Part shown: in pieces, positions 10,778-19,099 of the stretch
How the letters are laid out: every line of letters begins with the position of its first letter
Position numbering within the stretch: position 1 is the stretch's first letter
Origin: Embleya sp049739465
Lineage (GTDB): Bacteria > Actinomycetota > Actinomycetes > Streptomycetales > Streptomycetaceae
Assembly: GCF_049739465.1 (NCBI RefSeq)
Contig: NZ_JBMHHY010000020.1
Location: forward strand, 124,001-188,000
Length of the DNA stretch: 64,000 nucleotides
Direction of reading: 5' to 3'
Program-made: the position numbers and the translations under genes
The notes under the pieces: model-generated
Seen by the model: only the letters and a program-made list of their open reading frames with translations
What the model was told of the DNA's origin: nothing
Database searches by the model: none

Positions 10778-11683
10778 GTGCTCGAGTTGTCGGGCCTGGA
10801 CAAGCGATTCGGCGGGAAGGTCGTCCTGGACGACCTCTCGCTGAGCGTGCAACCGGGCCAAATGTTTGGATTCGTGGGTACCAACGGGGCCGGCAAGACG
10901 ACCACCATGCGCATCGCGCTGGGTGTTCTGACGCCGGACGCGGGCGAGATCCGCTGGCGCGGCGCGGCGGTGGACCGGGAGGTCCGTCGGCGCTGGGGCT
11001 ACATGCCCGAGGAGCGTGGGCTCTACCCCAAGATGCGCATCCGGGACCAGTTGGTCTATCTGGCCGAGCTGCACGGGATGACCCGCTCGGCGGCGCGCGC
11101 GTCGGCCGGGCACTGGCTGGAGCGGCTCCACGTGGCGGGCGCCCCCGAGGACCGCCTGGAGTCCCTCTCGCTGGGCAATCAGCAACGGGTCCAGCTGGCT
11201 GCGGCACTGGTCCACGAGCCGGAGCTGCTGGTCCTGGACGAGCCGTTCTCCGGCCTGGACCCGGTCGGTGTGGATGTGATGGCCGGCGTGCTGCGCGAGC
11301 GCACCGCCGCCGGCGCATCGGTGCTCTTCTCCAGTCACCAGCTCGAACTGGTCGAGTCGTTGTGCGACGCGGTCGGGATCATCAACGGCGGGCGGATGCA
11401 CGCCTCGGGCACGGTGGCCGAGTTGCGCGGGGATCGGCGCGCGGTGCGCTATCGGGTACGGGTGGCGGGCGCGCCCGCGGACTGGGCGAACGAGTTGCCC
11501 GGCCTCGCGGTGCTCGCCGTCGAGGGCGAGGAAACGCTGGTCGAACTGCATTCCGGGACCGGTGAGCAGGCGCTGCTCGACGCGGCCCGCGCGGCGGGCC
11601 GGGTGCTGGCGTTCGCGCCCGCGACGCCCTCGCTCGCCGAACTCTTCCGTGAGGTCGTGAACGGTACGGAGGTCGGCGCATGA
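10778..11683 (+). CDS. ABC transporter ATP-binding protein (NatA-like, ABC-2 exporter)
   Basis: This is the ATPase half of an ABC-2 exporter, about 301 residues long. Walker A is GTNGAGKTT, the signature is LSLGNQQ, Walker B is LLVLDEPFSGLDP and the switch His is in FSSHQ. A C-terminal domain of about 80 residues (VRYRVRVAG onward) resembles the NatA-type regulatory tail. GTG 10778 has GGGAG 8 bases upstream. ATG 10748, 10 codons earlier, lacks a ribosome site but could be read from a leaderless transcript. The stop overlaps the permease ATG. By family it could export Na+ or a drug; the substrate is unknown. Confidence 0.9.
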   Translation: MLELSGLDKRFGGKVVLDDLSLSVQPGQMFGFVGTNGAGKTTTMRIALGVLTPDAGEIRWRGAAVDREVRRRWGYMPEERGLYPKMRIRDQLVYLAELHGMTRSAARASAGHWLERLHVAGAPEDRLESLSLGNQQRVQLAAALVHEPELLVLDEPFSGLDPVGVDVMAGVLRERTAAGASVLFSSHQLELVESLCDAVGIINGGRMHASGTVAELRGDRRAVRYRVRVAGAPADWANELPGLAVLAVEGEETLVELHSGTGEQALLDAARAAGRVLAFAPATPSLAELFREVVNGTEVGA

Positions 11684-12873
11684 GATCCGGCGACAGCACG
11701 TTTTGGTCCGCCGTCCGGCTGGTCGCGCGGCGCGAGTTCACCGAGCGCATCCGGGATCGGGGCTTCCAGATCTCGGTCGGCGTGATGCTGGCGATCCTGC
11801 TGGCCTCGGTGGCCGTCCCGGCCGCGCTCGGCGGCGGCTCGAAGAGCTACGACGTGGCCTTCCTCGGACCGCAGCAGGCCCAGCTGGCGCGCACCGCGGA
11901 GCGCCAGGCCACGCTGCTCGACGTGGACGTGCGGGTCGGCGCGGTCGCCGACCGCGCAGCGGCCGAGAAGGCGCTCTCCGACGGGAAACTGGACGCCGTC
12001 GTGGACAACGGTCGCATCCTGGTGGACAGCAAACTGCCCGATCCGCTGGCGGCCGTCCTGCAGAGTTCCTGGGCCACCGTGGAGCGCGATCAGCGCCTCG
12101 GCGCGGCGGGCATCGACCCGGGTGCGGTGAACCAGGCGTCGGCGATCGCCCCGATGCCCAAAACGACCCTGGATCCGAAGGCCAAGCAGCGCGACACCCG
12201 CAAGGGCATCGCCTTCGTCGGCACCCTCGTGCTCTACGGCATGCTGATGCTGTTCTGCATGTGGGTGGCGAGCGGTGTGGTCGAGGAGAAGTCGAGCCGG
12301 ATCGTGGAGATCCTGCTGGCCACCGTGCCCGCGCGGGCGCTGTTGACCGGGAAGATCCTGGGCATCGGGCTGCTCGGCCTGTTGCAGATGCTGGTCACCG
12401 CAGTGGTCGGCATGGCCGCCGCGTCCGCCTTGGGCACCGTCGAGTTGACCGGCGCGATGGTCTATCCGGTGGTGCTGGTGCTGCTGTGGTTCGTGGTGGG
12501 CTACGCGATCTACGCGTGCATGTTCGCCGCCGCCGCGGCCCGGGTCTCCCGCCAGGAGGATCTGCAGAACGTCGTCACGCCGATGTCGTCGCTGCTGATC
12601 GCCTCGTTCCTGGCCGCGGTGTTCCTGGGCCGGGAGGGCGGCACGCTCGCCCACGTGTTGGCCTACGTCCCACCGTTCTCGGCGATGCTCCAGCCGACCC
12701 TGACCGCCGCCGACGAGGTCTCCGTATGGGAGAACGTCGCCGCGCTGGCGATCGCGTTGCTCGCCCTGGTGGGGCTGGTCCGGCTGGCCGCGCGCATGTA
12801 CGAGGGCGCGGTGTTGCGGATGGGTGGCAAGGTCGCCCTCAAGGAGTCGCTGGGCGCGACCCGCAAGCGCTGA
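11680..12873 (+). CDS. ABC-2 family transporter permease (NatB-like)
   Basis: The 397-residue membrane protein pairs with the preceding ATPase, with which it overlaps by 4 bases. It has one N-terminal helix (about residues 30-50), a large extracytoplasmic domain (residues 55-175), then five or six helices including GTLVLYGMLMLFCMWVASGV. VVEEKSSRIVEILLATV is the hallmark of NatB-type ABC-2 permeases. It is followed by a strong terminator at 12889. Export of Na+ or a small molecule is the family-level prediction. Confidence 0.9.
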   Translation: MRSGDSTFWSAVRLVARREFTERIRDRGFQISVGVMLAILLASVAVPAALGGGSKSYDVAFLGPQQAQLARTAERQATLLDVDVRVGAVADRAAAEKALSDGKLDAVVDNGRILVDSKLPDPLAAVLQSSWATVERDQRLGAAGIDPGAVNQASAIAPMPKTTLDPKAKQRDTRKGIAFVGTLVLYGMLMLFCMWVASGVVEEKSSRIVEILLATVPARALLTGKILGIGLLGLLQMLVTAVVGMAAASALGTVELTGAMVYPVVLVLLWFVVGYAIYACMFAAAAARVSRQEDLQNVVTPMSSLLIASFLAAVFLGREGGTLAHVLAYVPPFSAMLQPTLTAADEVSVWENVAALAIALLALVGLVRLAARMYEGAVLRMGGKVALKESLGATRKR

Positions 12874-12888
12874 GGCCACGAATACGGA

Positions 12889-12927
12889 ACCCGGGTCCGC
12901 CGTCCCCGAGGGGGCGGCGGACCCGGT
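12889..12927. terminator. bidirectional terminator between ABC exporter and desaturase
   Basis: A 12-bp perfect stem (CCGGGTCCGCCG / CGGCGGACCCGG) lies in the 71-base gap between two converging genes. Confidence 0.75.
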
Positions 12928-12944
12928 CGTGGTCGGGCTCGGGC

Positions 12945-13895
12945 TCAGGCCCGGTTGGCCGCCTTGCGGGCCGCGAGCGCCAGCCGGCGCTCCTCGAAGC
13001 GCACCACCTGGGAGTCCAGGTCGCCCAGGAACAGGGCGAGCTCCTCACGGGACTTCTCGCCCTCGGGGCCCAGGTCGGTGCGCTCCATGATCTTGAGGTG
13101 GCGCAGCACCGGCAGGATCACGTCGTTCTGGTGGATCGGCAGGTTGTACACGCCGCCCACCGCGAGCTTGACCGCCGCGCGCTCGAAGCCGCTGATCCCG
13201 TGTCCGGGCATCCGGAAGTCGGTGACCATCTCGGTGACCGCGCGCATCGCCTGGTCGGGGGCGATCTCGAAGGCCGCCTTGAGCAGGTTGCGGTAGAAGA
13301 CCATGTGCAGGTTCTCGTCCGTGGCCACCTTCGCGAGCAGCTGCTCGGCGATCGGGTCGCCACAGGTGCGGCCGGAGTTGCGGTGCGAGACCCGGGTGGC
13401 CAGCTCCTGGAAGGTCACGTAGGCGATCACGTGCAGCGGGTTGTCCATGTGGTCGCCCTGATAGCCGGCCTCCATGTGCTCCATGCGCGAGCGCTCGAGC
13501 GCGACGGGGTCCACCGCGCGGGCGGCCATCAGGTAGTCGCGGATCGCGATGCCGTGCCGGCCCTCCTCGGCCGTCCAGCGGTGCACCCAGGTGCCCCACG
13601 CGCCGTCGCGGCCGAACATCGCGGCGATCTCGTAGTGGTAGCTGGGCAGGTTGTCCTCGGTCAGCAGGTTGAGCGTGAGAGCTATCCGGCCGACGTCGGT
13701 GAGCCCGGACTCCTCCGGGGTCCACGCCTCGCCACCGAGCACACCGTCGAAGTCGCGACCGGCACTCCACGGCACGTACTCGTGCGGGAACCACTCCTTG
13801 GCCACGGCCAGGTGGCGGTCCAGCTCGACGGCGACGACCTGCTCCAACTCATGGAGCAGGTCGGCGCCGGTCGGGGCGGGGGCGAGAAGGTTCAT
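12945..13895 (-). CDS. acyl-[acyl-carrier-protein] desaturase (DesA-type)
   Basis: This 316-residue soluble di-iron enzyme introduces a cis double bond into an acyl-ACP. The iron ligands fit the family pattern E, ExxH, E, ExxH: LLTEDNLPSYH, AEEGRHG, FQELATRVSH and TDENLHM. It resembles DesA1/DesA2-type desaturases of mycobacteria and streptomycetes. Translation starts at ATG 13895 with GGAGAG upstream; a longer reading has no ribosome site. An inverted repeat at 13992-14011 in its upstream region suggests control by a TetR-type lipid regulator. It converges on the ABC exporter. Confidence 0.93.
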   Translation of the reverse strand: MNLLAPAPTGADLLHELEQVVAVELDRHLAVAKEWFPHEYVPWSAGRDFDGVLGGEAWTPEESGLTDVGRIALTLNLLTEDNLPSYHYEIAAMFGRDGAWGTWVHRWTAEEGRHGIAIRDYLMAARAVDPVALERSRMEHMEAGYQGDHMDNPLHVIAYVTFQELATRVSHRNSGRTCGDPIAEQLLAKVATDENLHMVFYRNLLKAAFEIAPDQAMRAVTEMVTDFRMPGHGISGFERAAVKLAVGGVYNLPIHQNDVILPVLRHLKIMERTDLGPEGEKSREELALFLGDLDSQVVRFEERRLALAARKAANRA

Positions 13896-13991
13896 CGGCT
13901 CTCCAGGGCATCGGCAGACAACGTCGTAAAGGTGGCAGACACGGAGGACGACGCTGTGCATCGCCCGCACGACGCGTCCCTACGATTCCGT

Positions 13992-14011
13992 AACTTACGA
14001 CAGCGTAGGTT
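13992..14011. promoter_or_regulatory. 20-bp inverted repeat, candidate operator of the desaturase gene
   Basis: AACTTACGACAGCGTAGGTT has near-perfect dyad symmetry (AAC-TACG arms matched by CGTA-GTT, 4-base centre). It also overlaps the 11-base palindrome CGTAACTTACG. It lies 97-116 bases upstream of the desaturase start, where a promoter is expected, and looks like a TetR-family site. Confidence 0.55.
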
Positions 14012-14112
14012 GGTTCCACCCCCAGACGGAAATGTGATCCCCGACTCTCGTACATACGTGCGAGCCGGTTCGGTCGCGGCGGCCCGGTCGAGCGGGCCGC
14101 CGCACCCGGCGA

Positions 14113-15627
14113 TCAACCGGTCGGGAAGCCGATCCGCATCATCAGGCCACCCTCGTCACGGGGCTCGACCTCGATCCAGCCCCCGTGCGCGCGCACGATC
14201 GAGCGCACGATGGACAACCCGAGGCCCACACCCTTGTCGCTGGCGATCCGCTCGGTGCGCAGCCGCCGGAACGGCTCGAACATGTTGTCCACCTCGTAGC
14301 CGGGCACCACGGGGCCGGTGTTGGTCACGGTCAGCACCGAGACCCCGGCGCCGGTTTCGGTGGAGATGTCGACGGTGCCGTCGGCCCGGTTGTAGCGCAC
14401 CGCGTTCTGGATCAGGTTCATCGCGACCCGCTCCAGGAGCACCCCGTTGCCCTGGAGCACCGCGGGACCCAGCTCGTCGCGCAGTGTCACCTTGCGCTCG
14501 GCGGCCTCCGCGCCGGTCTGGTCCACCGCGCGCCGGGCCACCTCGGCCAGGTCCACCGGCTTGCGCTCGGTCAGCTCGTTGTCGCTGCGGGCGAGCAGCA
14601 GCAGGCCCTCGATCAGGCCCTCGCTGCGCTCGTTGGTGGCCAGCAGGGTCTTGCCGAGTTGCTTGAGCTCGACGGACGCCTCCGGATCGCCGAGCGCGAC
14701 CTCCAGGAGGGTGCGGTTGATCGCCAGCGGGGTGCGCAGCTCGTGGGACGCGTTGGCGACGAATTTGCGCTGCGACTCCAGGGACCGGTCCAGCCGGTCG
14801 AGCATGTCGTCGAAGGTGTCCGCGAGCTCCTTGAACTCGTCGTCGGGGCCGTCCAGGTCGATCCGCCGGTGCAGGTTGGATCCGGCCACCTCGCGCGCGA
14901 TCGCGGTGATCCGCCCCAGCGGGCGCAACACCCGCCCGGCCATCACGTAGCCGAACCCGAAGGCGACCACCGACAGCAGGAGCAGGGCCAGGAGCGACTG
15001 CTGGAGCAGCGAGTTCAGCGCGGTGTCGCGCTGGTGGATCTGCTGGATGGTCTGCCACTGCTCGAACTGATCGGGTGTCATCGGCACCCCGTTGATGGTC
15101 ATCAACGTGTTCGGCGCGAGGCTCAGATTCAGCCGGCCCTCGGTCAGGCTCTGCCGCACCAGCAGATAGACGGTGCCGAGCAGGAGCACTCCGGCGATCA
15201 GGAACATGCCGCCGTAGAGCGCGGTCAGCCGCATCTTGATGGTGGATCGCAGCAGCGCCGGGAGCTGGGAGGGGGCCATCCGCGACAGCCGCGACATCTC
15301 CGCCGCGTCGTCCGCGTCCCGACCCAGGATCAGCCGCCGGCCGCCGGCGGCCGGGCGTTGTGGATCGCGAACGGGTTCCCGGTTGGGCCTGGGCGGCGCG
15401 CCGGTGGCGCCCGAGCCACCGGGTGGGACCGGCGCGGCGGGTGCGCCCGGGGTGGGCGGCGCGCTGGGGCGCGGCGGCTGGGGCGGCCGGCCCGGGCGCG
15501 GGGGTGGGCCGGACCGGGCCGCCGGGCCCGGCTTTGCGGGCGCGGTCGAGGCGCCCGGGCCCGGCTCCGCGGAGCCGGTCGCGGTTTGGCCGGCTTCCGC
15601 CGGGACGGCCCGAGAGCTGTCGTTCAT
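14113..15627 (-). CDS. cutS: CutS-type two-component sensor histidine kinase with Pro-rich N-terminal extension
   Basis: This 504-residue membrane kinase partners the CutR-like regulator encoded 8 bases upstream. Residues 1-115 are a Pro/Gly/Ala-rich low-complexity cytoplasmic extension. Then come membrane helix 1 (about 134-157), a short extracellular loop of about 50 residues (158-209), helix 2 (210-230), HAMP (231-284), the phosphorylated His 295 in ASHELRTPL, and an ATPase domain with NLIQNAVRYN and GVGLGLSIV. The gene symbol rests on synteny and the 217-residue CutR partner. No cysteine is present anywhere in the protein, including the sensor loop. Terminal stop is at 14113, convergent side empty. 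Confidence 0.8.
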   Translation of the reverse strand: MNDSSRAVPAEAGQTATGSAEPGPGASTAPAKPGPAARSGPPPRPGRPPQPPRPSAPPTPGAPAAPVPPGGSGATGAPPRPNREPVRDPQRPAAGGRRLILGRDADDAAEMSRLSRMAPSQLPALLRSTIKMRLTALYGGMFLIAGVLLLGTVYLLVRQSLTEGRLNLSLAPNTLMTINGVPMTPDQFEQWQTIQQIHQRDTALNSLLQQSLLALLLLSVVAFGFGYVMAGRVLRPLGRITAIAREVAGSNLHRRIDLDGPDDEFKELADTFDDMLDRLDRSLESQRKFVANASHELRTPLAINRTLLEVALGDPEASVELKQLGKTLLATNERSEGLIEGLLLLARSDNELTERKPVDLAEVARRAVDQTGAEAAERKVTLRDELGPAVLQGNGVLLERVAMNLIQNAVRYNRADGTVDISTETGAGVSVLTVTNTGPVVPGYEVDNMFEPFRRLRTERIASDKGVGLGLSIVRSIVRAHGGWIEVEPRDEGGLMMRIGFPTG

Positions 15628-15635
15628 GGCGGTCC

Positions 15636-16289
15636 TCAAATGCGGTATCCGGCGCCGGGCACCGTCAGGATGACGGGCGGCTCGCCGAGCTTGCGGCGCA
15701 GCGTCATCACGGTGACGCGCACGACGTTGGTGAACGGGTCGGTGTTCTCGTCCCAGGCCTTCTCGAGGAGTTGCTCGGCCGAGACCACCGCGCCGTCCGC
15801 GCGCATCAGCACGTCGAGGACGGCGAACTCCTTGGGCGACAGGTGCACCGGCACACCCTCGCGCAGCACCTCGCGCCGGTTGGGGTCCAGCCGGATGCCG
15901 GCCCGCTCCAGGACCGGCGGCAGCGGCGAGACCGCCCGCCGGCCCAGCGCCCGCACCCGGGCGATCAGCTCGCTGAACGCGAACGGCTTGGGCAGATAGT
16001 CGTCCGCCCCCAACTCCAGGCCCTCGACCCGGTCGCTGACATCGCCGGCGGCGGTCAACATCAGCACCCGCATGGGGATGCCGGTGTCCACGACCGCGCG
16101 GCACACGTCGTCGCCGTGCACGATCGGCAGGTCCCGGTCGAGCACCACCACGTCGTAGTCGTTGACGGCGATTCGTTCGAGCGCCGCCTCCCCGTCGTAC
16201 ACGACGTCGACGGCCATGGCTTCCCGGCGCAACCCGGTCGCGACCGCGTCCGCCAGGAGCTGCTCGTCCTCGACTACGAGAACCCGCAC
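15636..16289 (-). CDS. cutR: CutR-type OmpR-family response regulator
   Basis: The 217-residue protein has a receiver domain (E8, D9, phosphorylated Asp 51 in VVLDRDLP, Lys near residue 100 in LPKPF) and an OmpR winged-helix output domain (LSPKEFAVLDVLM, VRVTVMTLRRKLG, VPGAGYRI). Length equals that of Streptomyces CutR, and the chromosomal neighbourhood agrees. GTG 16289 is preceded by AGGAGG. It is the first gene of a two-gene operon with the kinase. Tandem direct repeats at 16363-16382, upstream of the start, could be its own binding site. Confidence 0.84.
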   Translation of the reverse strand: MRVLVVEDEQLLADAVATGLRREAMAVDVVYDGEAALERIAVNDYDVVVLDRDLPIVHGDDVCRAVVDTGIPMRVLMLTAAGDVSDRVEGLELGADDYLPKPFAFSELIARVRALGRRAVSPLPPVLERAGIRLDPNRREVLREGVPVHLSPKEFAVLDVLMRADGAVVSAEQLLEKAWDENTDPFTNVVRVTVMTLRRKLGEPPVILTVPGAGYRI

Positions 16290-16649
16290 CGGCTGTGCCT
16301 CCTGCTCGCTGAATGGAATGGATCCACGAATCGGACGGATCCGTTCTCCATCTTCCCCCGCCCCCCGGTAAAGCCCCGGTAAGCCGGCCTGCGGACCGGA
16401 GCCGGCGCGGGTGGTGCGCCGGGTGCGCCGGGCGGTGGACCGCCTCCGGACGTTACGGCACCCCCTGCGGGAGGGAAGGATTCCGGTACGCCCCGGAAAG
16501 TCCGACACCGGGCCGTTGGTCGGCGCAAGGCCGCTGGTCAGGCCCCTCGATCAGGCGGCGGCAAAGGCCCGGATCGGTGGTTTCCCCGGCGTTGCACGGG
16601 GGGTAGGACAACCGAAACCGGCGACGACGAGTGACATTGGGGCGGCCTT
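16290..16649. other. 360-base divergent intergenic region between cutR and the 57-residue gene
   Basis: No open frame with a convincing ribosome site is present. It contains two GGATCC hexamers flanking a 12-base segment near 16319-16342, and two direct copies of CCCCGGTAA at 16363-16371 and 16374-16382 spaced 11 bases apart. It must hold the promoters for cutRS (minus) and for the small gene at 16650 (plus). Confidence 0.5.
16363..16382 (-). repeat. tandem CCCCGGTAA direct repeats, candidate CutR site
   Basis: Two identical 9-base copies spaced by 11 bases (one helical turn) lie about 75-95 bases upstream of the cutR start. This arrangement is typical of OmpR-family regulator binding. Confidence 0.4.
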
Positions 16650-16823
16650 ATGGACGAATTCACGGCCGGCGTACTGCGACGCATACGTGAGACCGAACAG
16701 GCTTTGAAGCAGGCTTGCGACACCGGCGACGATTTCCTCGTCGAGGTCGAGCAGTCCGAGTTGGACGACCTTCTGCGCATGGCGTCGGAGCACGGCGTGC
16801 GGGTGCTGCCGGAAAGCGCCTGA
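16650..16823 (+). CDS. 57-residue conserved-looking small protein beside cutR
   Basis: ATG 16650 to TGA 16823 encodes an acidic, helical-looking protein (starts MDEFTAGVLRRIRETEQ, contains GDDFLVEVEQSELDDLLRMA, ends VRVLPESA). Third codon positions are almost all G/C, as expected for a real gene, and a hairpin follows at 16876. A GGGGCGG lies 6-12 bases upstream of the start. I do not recognise a domain. It is divergent from cutRS. A regulatory or coiled-coil role is possible, but unproven. Confidence 0.7.
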   Translation: MDEFTAGVLRRIRETEQALKQACDTGDDFLVEVEQSELDDLLRMASEHGVRVLPESA

Positions 16824-16875
16824 GCCACACCGACCCGAGCCAACGCACCACGACACAGCGGTACTTTTTTGTTCT

Positions 16876-16907
16876 CCCCCGGCGAGGTCCCCAGCGGACG
16901 CCGGGGG
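16876..16907 (+). terminator. hairpin following the 57-residue gene
   Basis: An 8-bp G/C stem (CCCCCGGC / GCCGGGGG) begins 53 bases after the stop codon; no strong U-tract follows. Confidence 0.5.
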
Positions 16908-16936
16908 TTCGGCTGTCGGGGCGAGCAACGCCAGGA

Positions 16937-16975
16937 CCCGTGAGGCCCGGATCGAGACGATCCGGGCCTCACGGG
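16937..16975. terminator. strong bidirectional terminator, 17-bp perfect stem
   Basis: CCCGTGAGGCCCGGATC and its exact reverse complement flank a 5-base loop (GAGAC), 9 bases from the stop of the inositol monophosphatase gene. It would stop transcription from both sides. Confidence 0.8.
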
Positions 16976-16984
16976 TGTGCGCAG

Positions 16985-17776
16985 TTACGCGTGCAGAGCG
17001 GCCAGTGCCGCCTCGAGTTCGGCGCGCAGTGCGGCGGGCGCGGCCAGGCACACGGTCGAGCCGTCGGGCTCGGGCCACAGGTCCTCGACCACCTCGGCGC
17101 CGGCCTCGCGGGCGATCAGCGCGCCCGCCGCCACGTCCCACGGGTTCAGCCCGCGCTCGTAGTAGGCGTCCACCCGTCCCGAGGCCACCGAGCACAGGTC
17201 GATCGCGGCCGAGCCGGCCCGGCGCAGGTCGCGCACCCGGGGCAGCAGCGCGGCGATCACCGCGGCCTGTCGGGTGCGCCGCTCGACGGTGTAGCCGAAT
17301 CCGGTGGCCACCAGGGCCCGGTCCGAGGAGGCCGAGGGGCGGCAGCGGATCGGCTTGCCGTTGCGGTACGCGCCGCCGCCGCGCACGGCGTGGAACGTCT
17401 CGCCGACCACCGGCACCTCGACCACGCCGAGCAACGTGCCCTCGGCCGTCTCGGCGGCGATCGACACACACCAACCGGGCAGGTCGTAGAGGTAGTTGAC
17501 GGTGCCGTCGATCGGGTCGATCACCCAGCGCACGCCGCTGCTGCCCTCGCTCGCGTCACCTTCCTCGCCGAGGAAGCCGTCGTCGGGCCGATGGGTGCGG
17601 ATACGTTCGATGATCAGTTTCTCCGCGGCCGTGTCCATCTCGGTGACCACGTCGGTGGGGCTGCTCTTGGTGGCCGCCACGCCCAGGTCGGCGGGCCGCT
17701 CGTGCAGCAGGAAGCCGCCGGTGTGCCGGGCCGCGTCGCGGGCGATGGCCAGGAGTTCCGCGGTGTCGATCGTCAT
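16985..17776 (-). CDS. inositol monophosphatase family protein
   Basis: This 263-residue Mg2+-dependent phosphatase has the family metal-binding motifs: GEEGDA, DPIDGTVNY (positions near 86-94), and NPWDVAAG in the C-terminal half. It would release inositol, or a related sugar alcohol, from its phosphate. ATG 17776 overlaps the ferrochelatase stop by 4 bases, so both are translated from one message. In streptomycetes this gene likewise neighbours hemH. Substrate preference (inositol, histidinol or fructose-bisphosphate) cannot be told from sequence alone. Confidence 0.9.
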   Translation of the reverse strand: MTIDTAELLAIARDAARHTGGFLLHERPADLGVAATKSSPTDVVTEMDTAAEKLIIERIRTHRPDDGFLGEEGDASEGSSGVRWVIDPIDGTVNYLYDLPGWCVSIAAETAEGTLLGVVEVPVVGETFHAVRGGGAYRNGKPIRCRPSASSDRALVATGFGYTVERRTRQAAVIAALLPRVRDLRRAGSAAIDLCSVASGRVDAYYERGLNPWDVAAGALIAREAGAEVVEDLWPEPDGSTVCLAAPAALRAELEAALAALHA

Positions 17777-18951
17777 GGGGCCATCCTGCCGGCGGCTCGG
17801 CCGAGCAGCGCCTGCCCGCGGGGCGCCCGGGCGGCCGTCGCCGGGTCGGCGGGCAGCGCCCGGGGGTTCGCGCTCAGCGCCCTGGGGTCGGGGCAGCAGC
17901 CGATCGGGCACACGTCGTGCGCCGCGCCCGACACCCCGAGCGCGCAGCGCGCGGGCGCCTCGCCGCGCAGCGTCGCGGCACGTTCCAGGACGAGTTCGCG
18001 CACCGCGCCGGCGAACCTGGGGTCGGCGCCGGTGGTCGCGGCCCGGCTGATCGGCAGCCCGATCCGCGCGGCCGTCGCGGCGGCCTCCACGTCGAGGTCG
18101 TAGACCACTTCCAGGTGATCGGAGAGAAATCCGATCGGCACCAGCACCGCCGAGGGCACCGCACCGCCCCGCCCCAGTGCCACCAGGTGGTCGTTGACGT
18201 CCGGCTCCAGCCACGGCACCTGAGGCGGCCCGCTGCGGCTGGAGTAGACCAGGTCCCAGTCGTGCGCGCGCCCGACCACGCGCGCCACGCCCTCGGCGAC
18301 CAGGCGTGCGGTCTCCCGGTGCTGGGTCACGTACGCGTCCCCGTCGGGGCCCGCGGTGCGCGCGGTGACGGTGGGGATCGAGTGGGTGACCATGACCAGT
18401 CGGGCGCCGGTGCGGACCGGCTCGGGCAGTTCGGCCAGCGCGGCCACCACGTGGTCCACCAGCGGCTCGACGAAGCCGGGGTGGTTGAAGAAGTGCCGCA
18501 ACTTGTCGAACGCCGGGGCCCGGTCGCCGACTTCGCCTTGGGCCGCGAGCAGGTTCTCGTGATACTGCGCGCAGCCCGAGTAGGAGGCGTAGGCGCTGGT
18601 CACCAGGACCGCGGCGCGGCGGATCCCGTCGTCGGCCATCCGGCGCACGGTGTCCGCCAGGTAGGGGCGCCAGTTGCGGTTACCCCAGTAGACCGGCAGG
18701 GCCGGCCCGTGCGCGGCGAGGTCGGCCTCGATCGCCGCGATCAGCGCGCGGTTTTGCGCGTTGATCGGGCTGGCGCCGCCGAAGTGCGCGTAGTGCCCGG
18801 CGGCCTCCTCGAGGCGTTCGCGGGGCACCCCGCGTCCCGCGGTCACGTTCTCCAGGAACGGCAGCACCTCGTCGGGGGCGTCCGGGCCGCCGAAGGAGAG
18901 CACCAGGAGCGCGTCGAACGGACTGGGGTCGGGGGCCGGTGTCGCGTGCAT
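17773..18951 (-). CDS. hemH: ferrochelatase (actinobacterial coproporphyrin ferrochelatase, CpfC/HemH)
   Basis: The 392-residue enzyme inserts Fe2+ into a porphyrin, coproporphyrin III in actinobacteria. Landmarks are LVLSFGGPDAPDEV at the start, VTHSIPT with the catalytic His, and PIGFLSDHLEVVYDLD with the conserved Glu. A C-terminal cysteine cluster (CALGV, then CPIGCC) would hold the [2Fe-2S] centre found in this group. ATG 18951 has GAGG upstream. It overlaps the inositol monophosphatase gene by 4 bases. The tail after the cysteines is Arg/Ala-rich and variable. Confidence 0.93.
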   Translation of the reverse strand: MHATPAPDPSPFDALLVLSFGGPDAPDEVLPFLENVTAGRGVPRERLEEAAGHYAHFGGASPINAQNRALIAAIEADLAAHGPALPVYWGNRNWRPYLADTVRRMADDGIRRAAVLVTSAYASYSGCAQYHENLLAAQGEVGDRAPAFDKLRHFFNHPGFVEPLVDHVVAALAELPEPVRTGARLVMVTHSIPTVTARTAGPDGDAYVTQHRETARLVAEGVARVVGRAHDWDLVYSSRSGPPQVPWLEPDVNDHLVALGRGGAVPSAVLVPIGFLSDHLEVVYDLDVEAAATAARIGLPISRAATTGADPRFAGAVRELVLERAATLRGEAPARCALGVSGAAHDVCPIGCCPDPRALSANPRALPADPATAARAPRGQALLGRAAGRMAP

Positions 18952-19099
18952 GCCTGTGATCCTCGCATCGCGGACCCCCTCCCCCGCACCCGACCTGCGG
19001 AGGAGGTCAGTTGCGGCGGATCGACGCGCGAACCCTTCCGGGTCCGTGGGCGCGCGAGTAGTGTCCGGCAGATCCCGCGGCGACCCCAGGAGGAACGCG

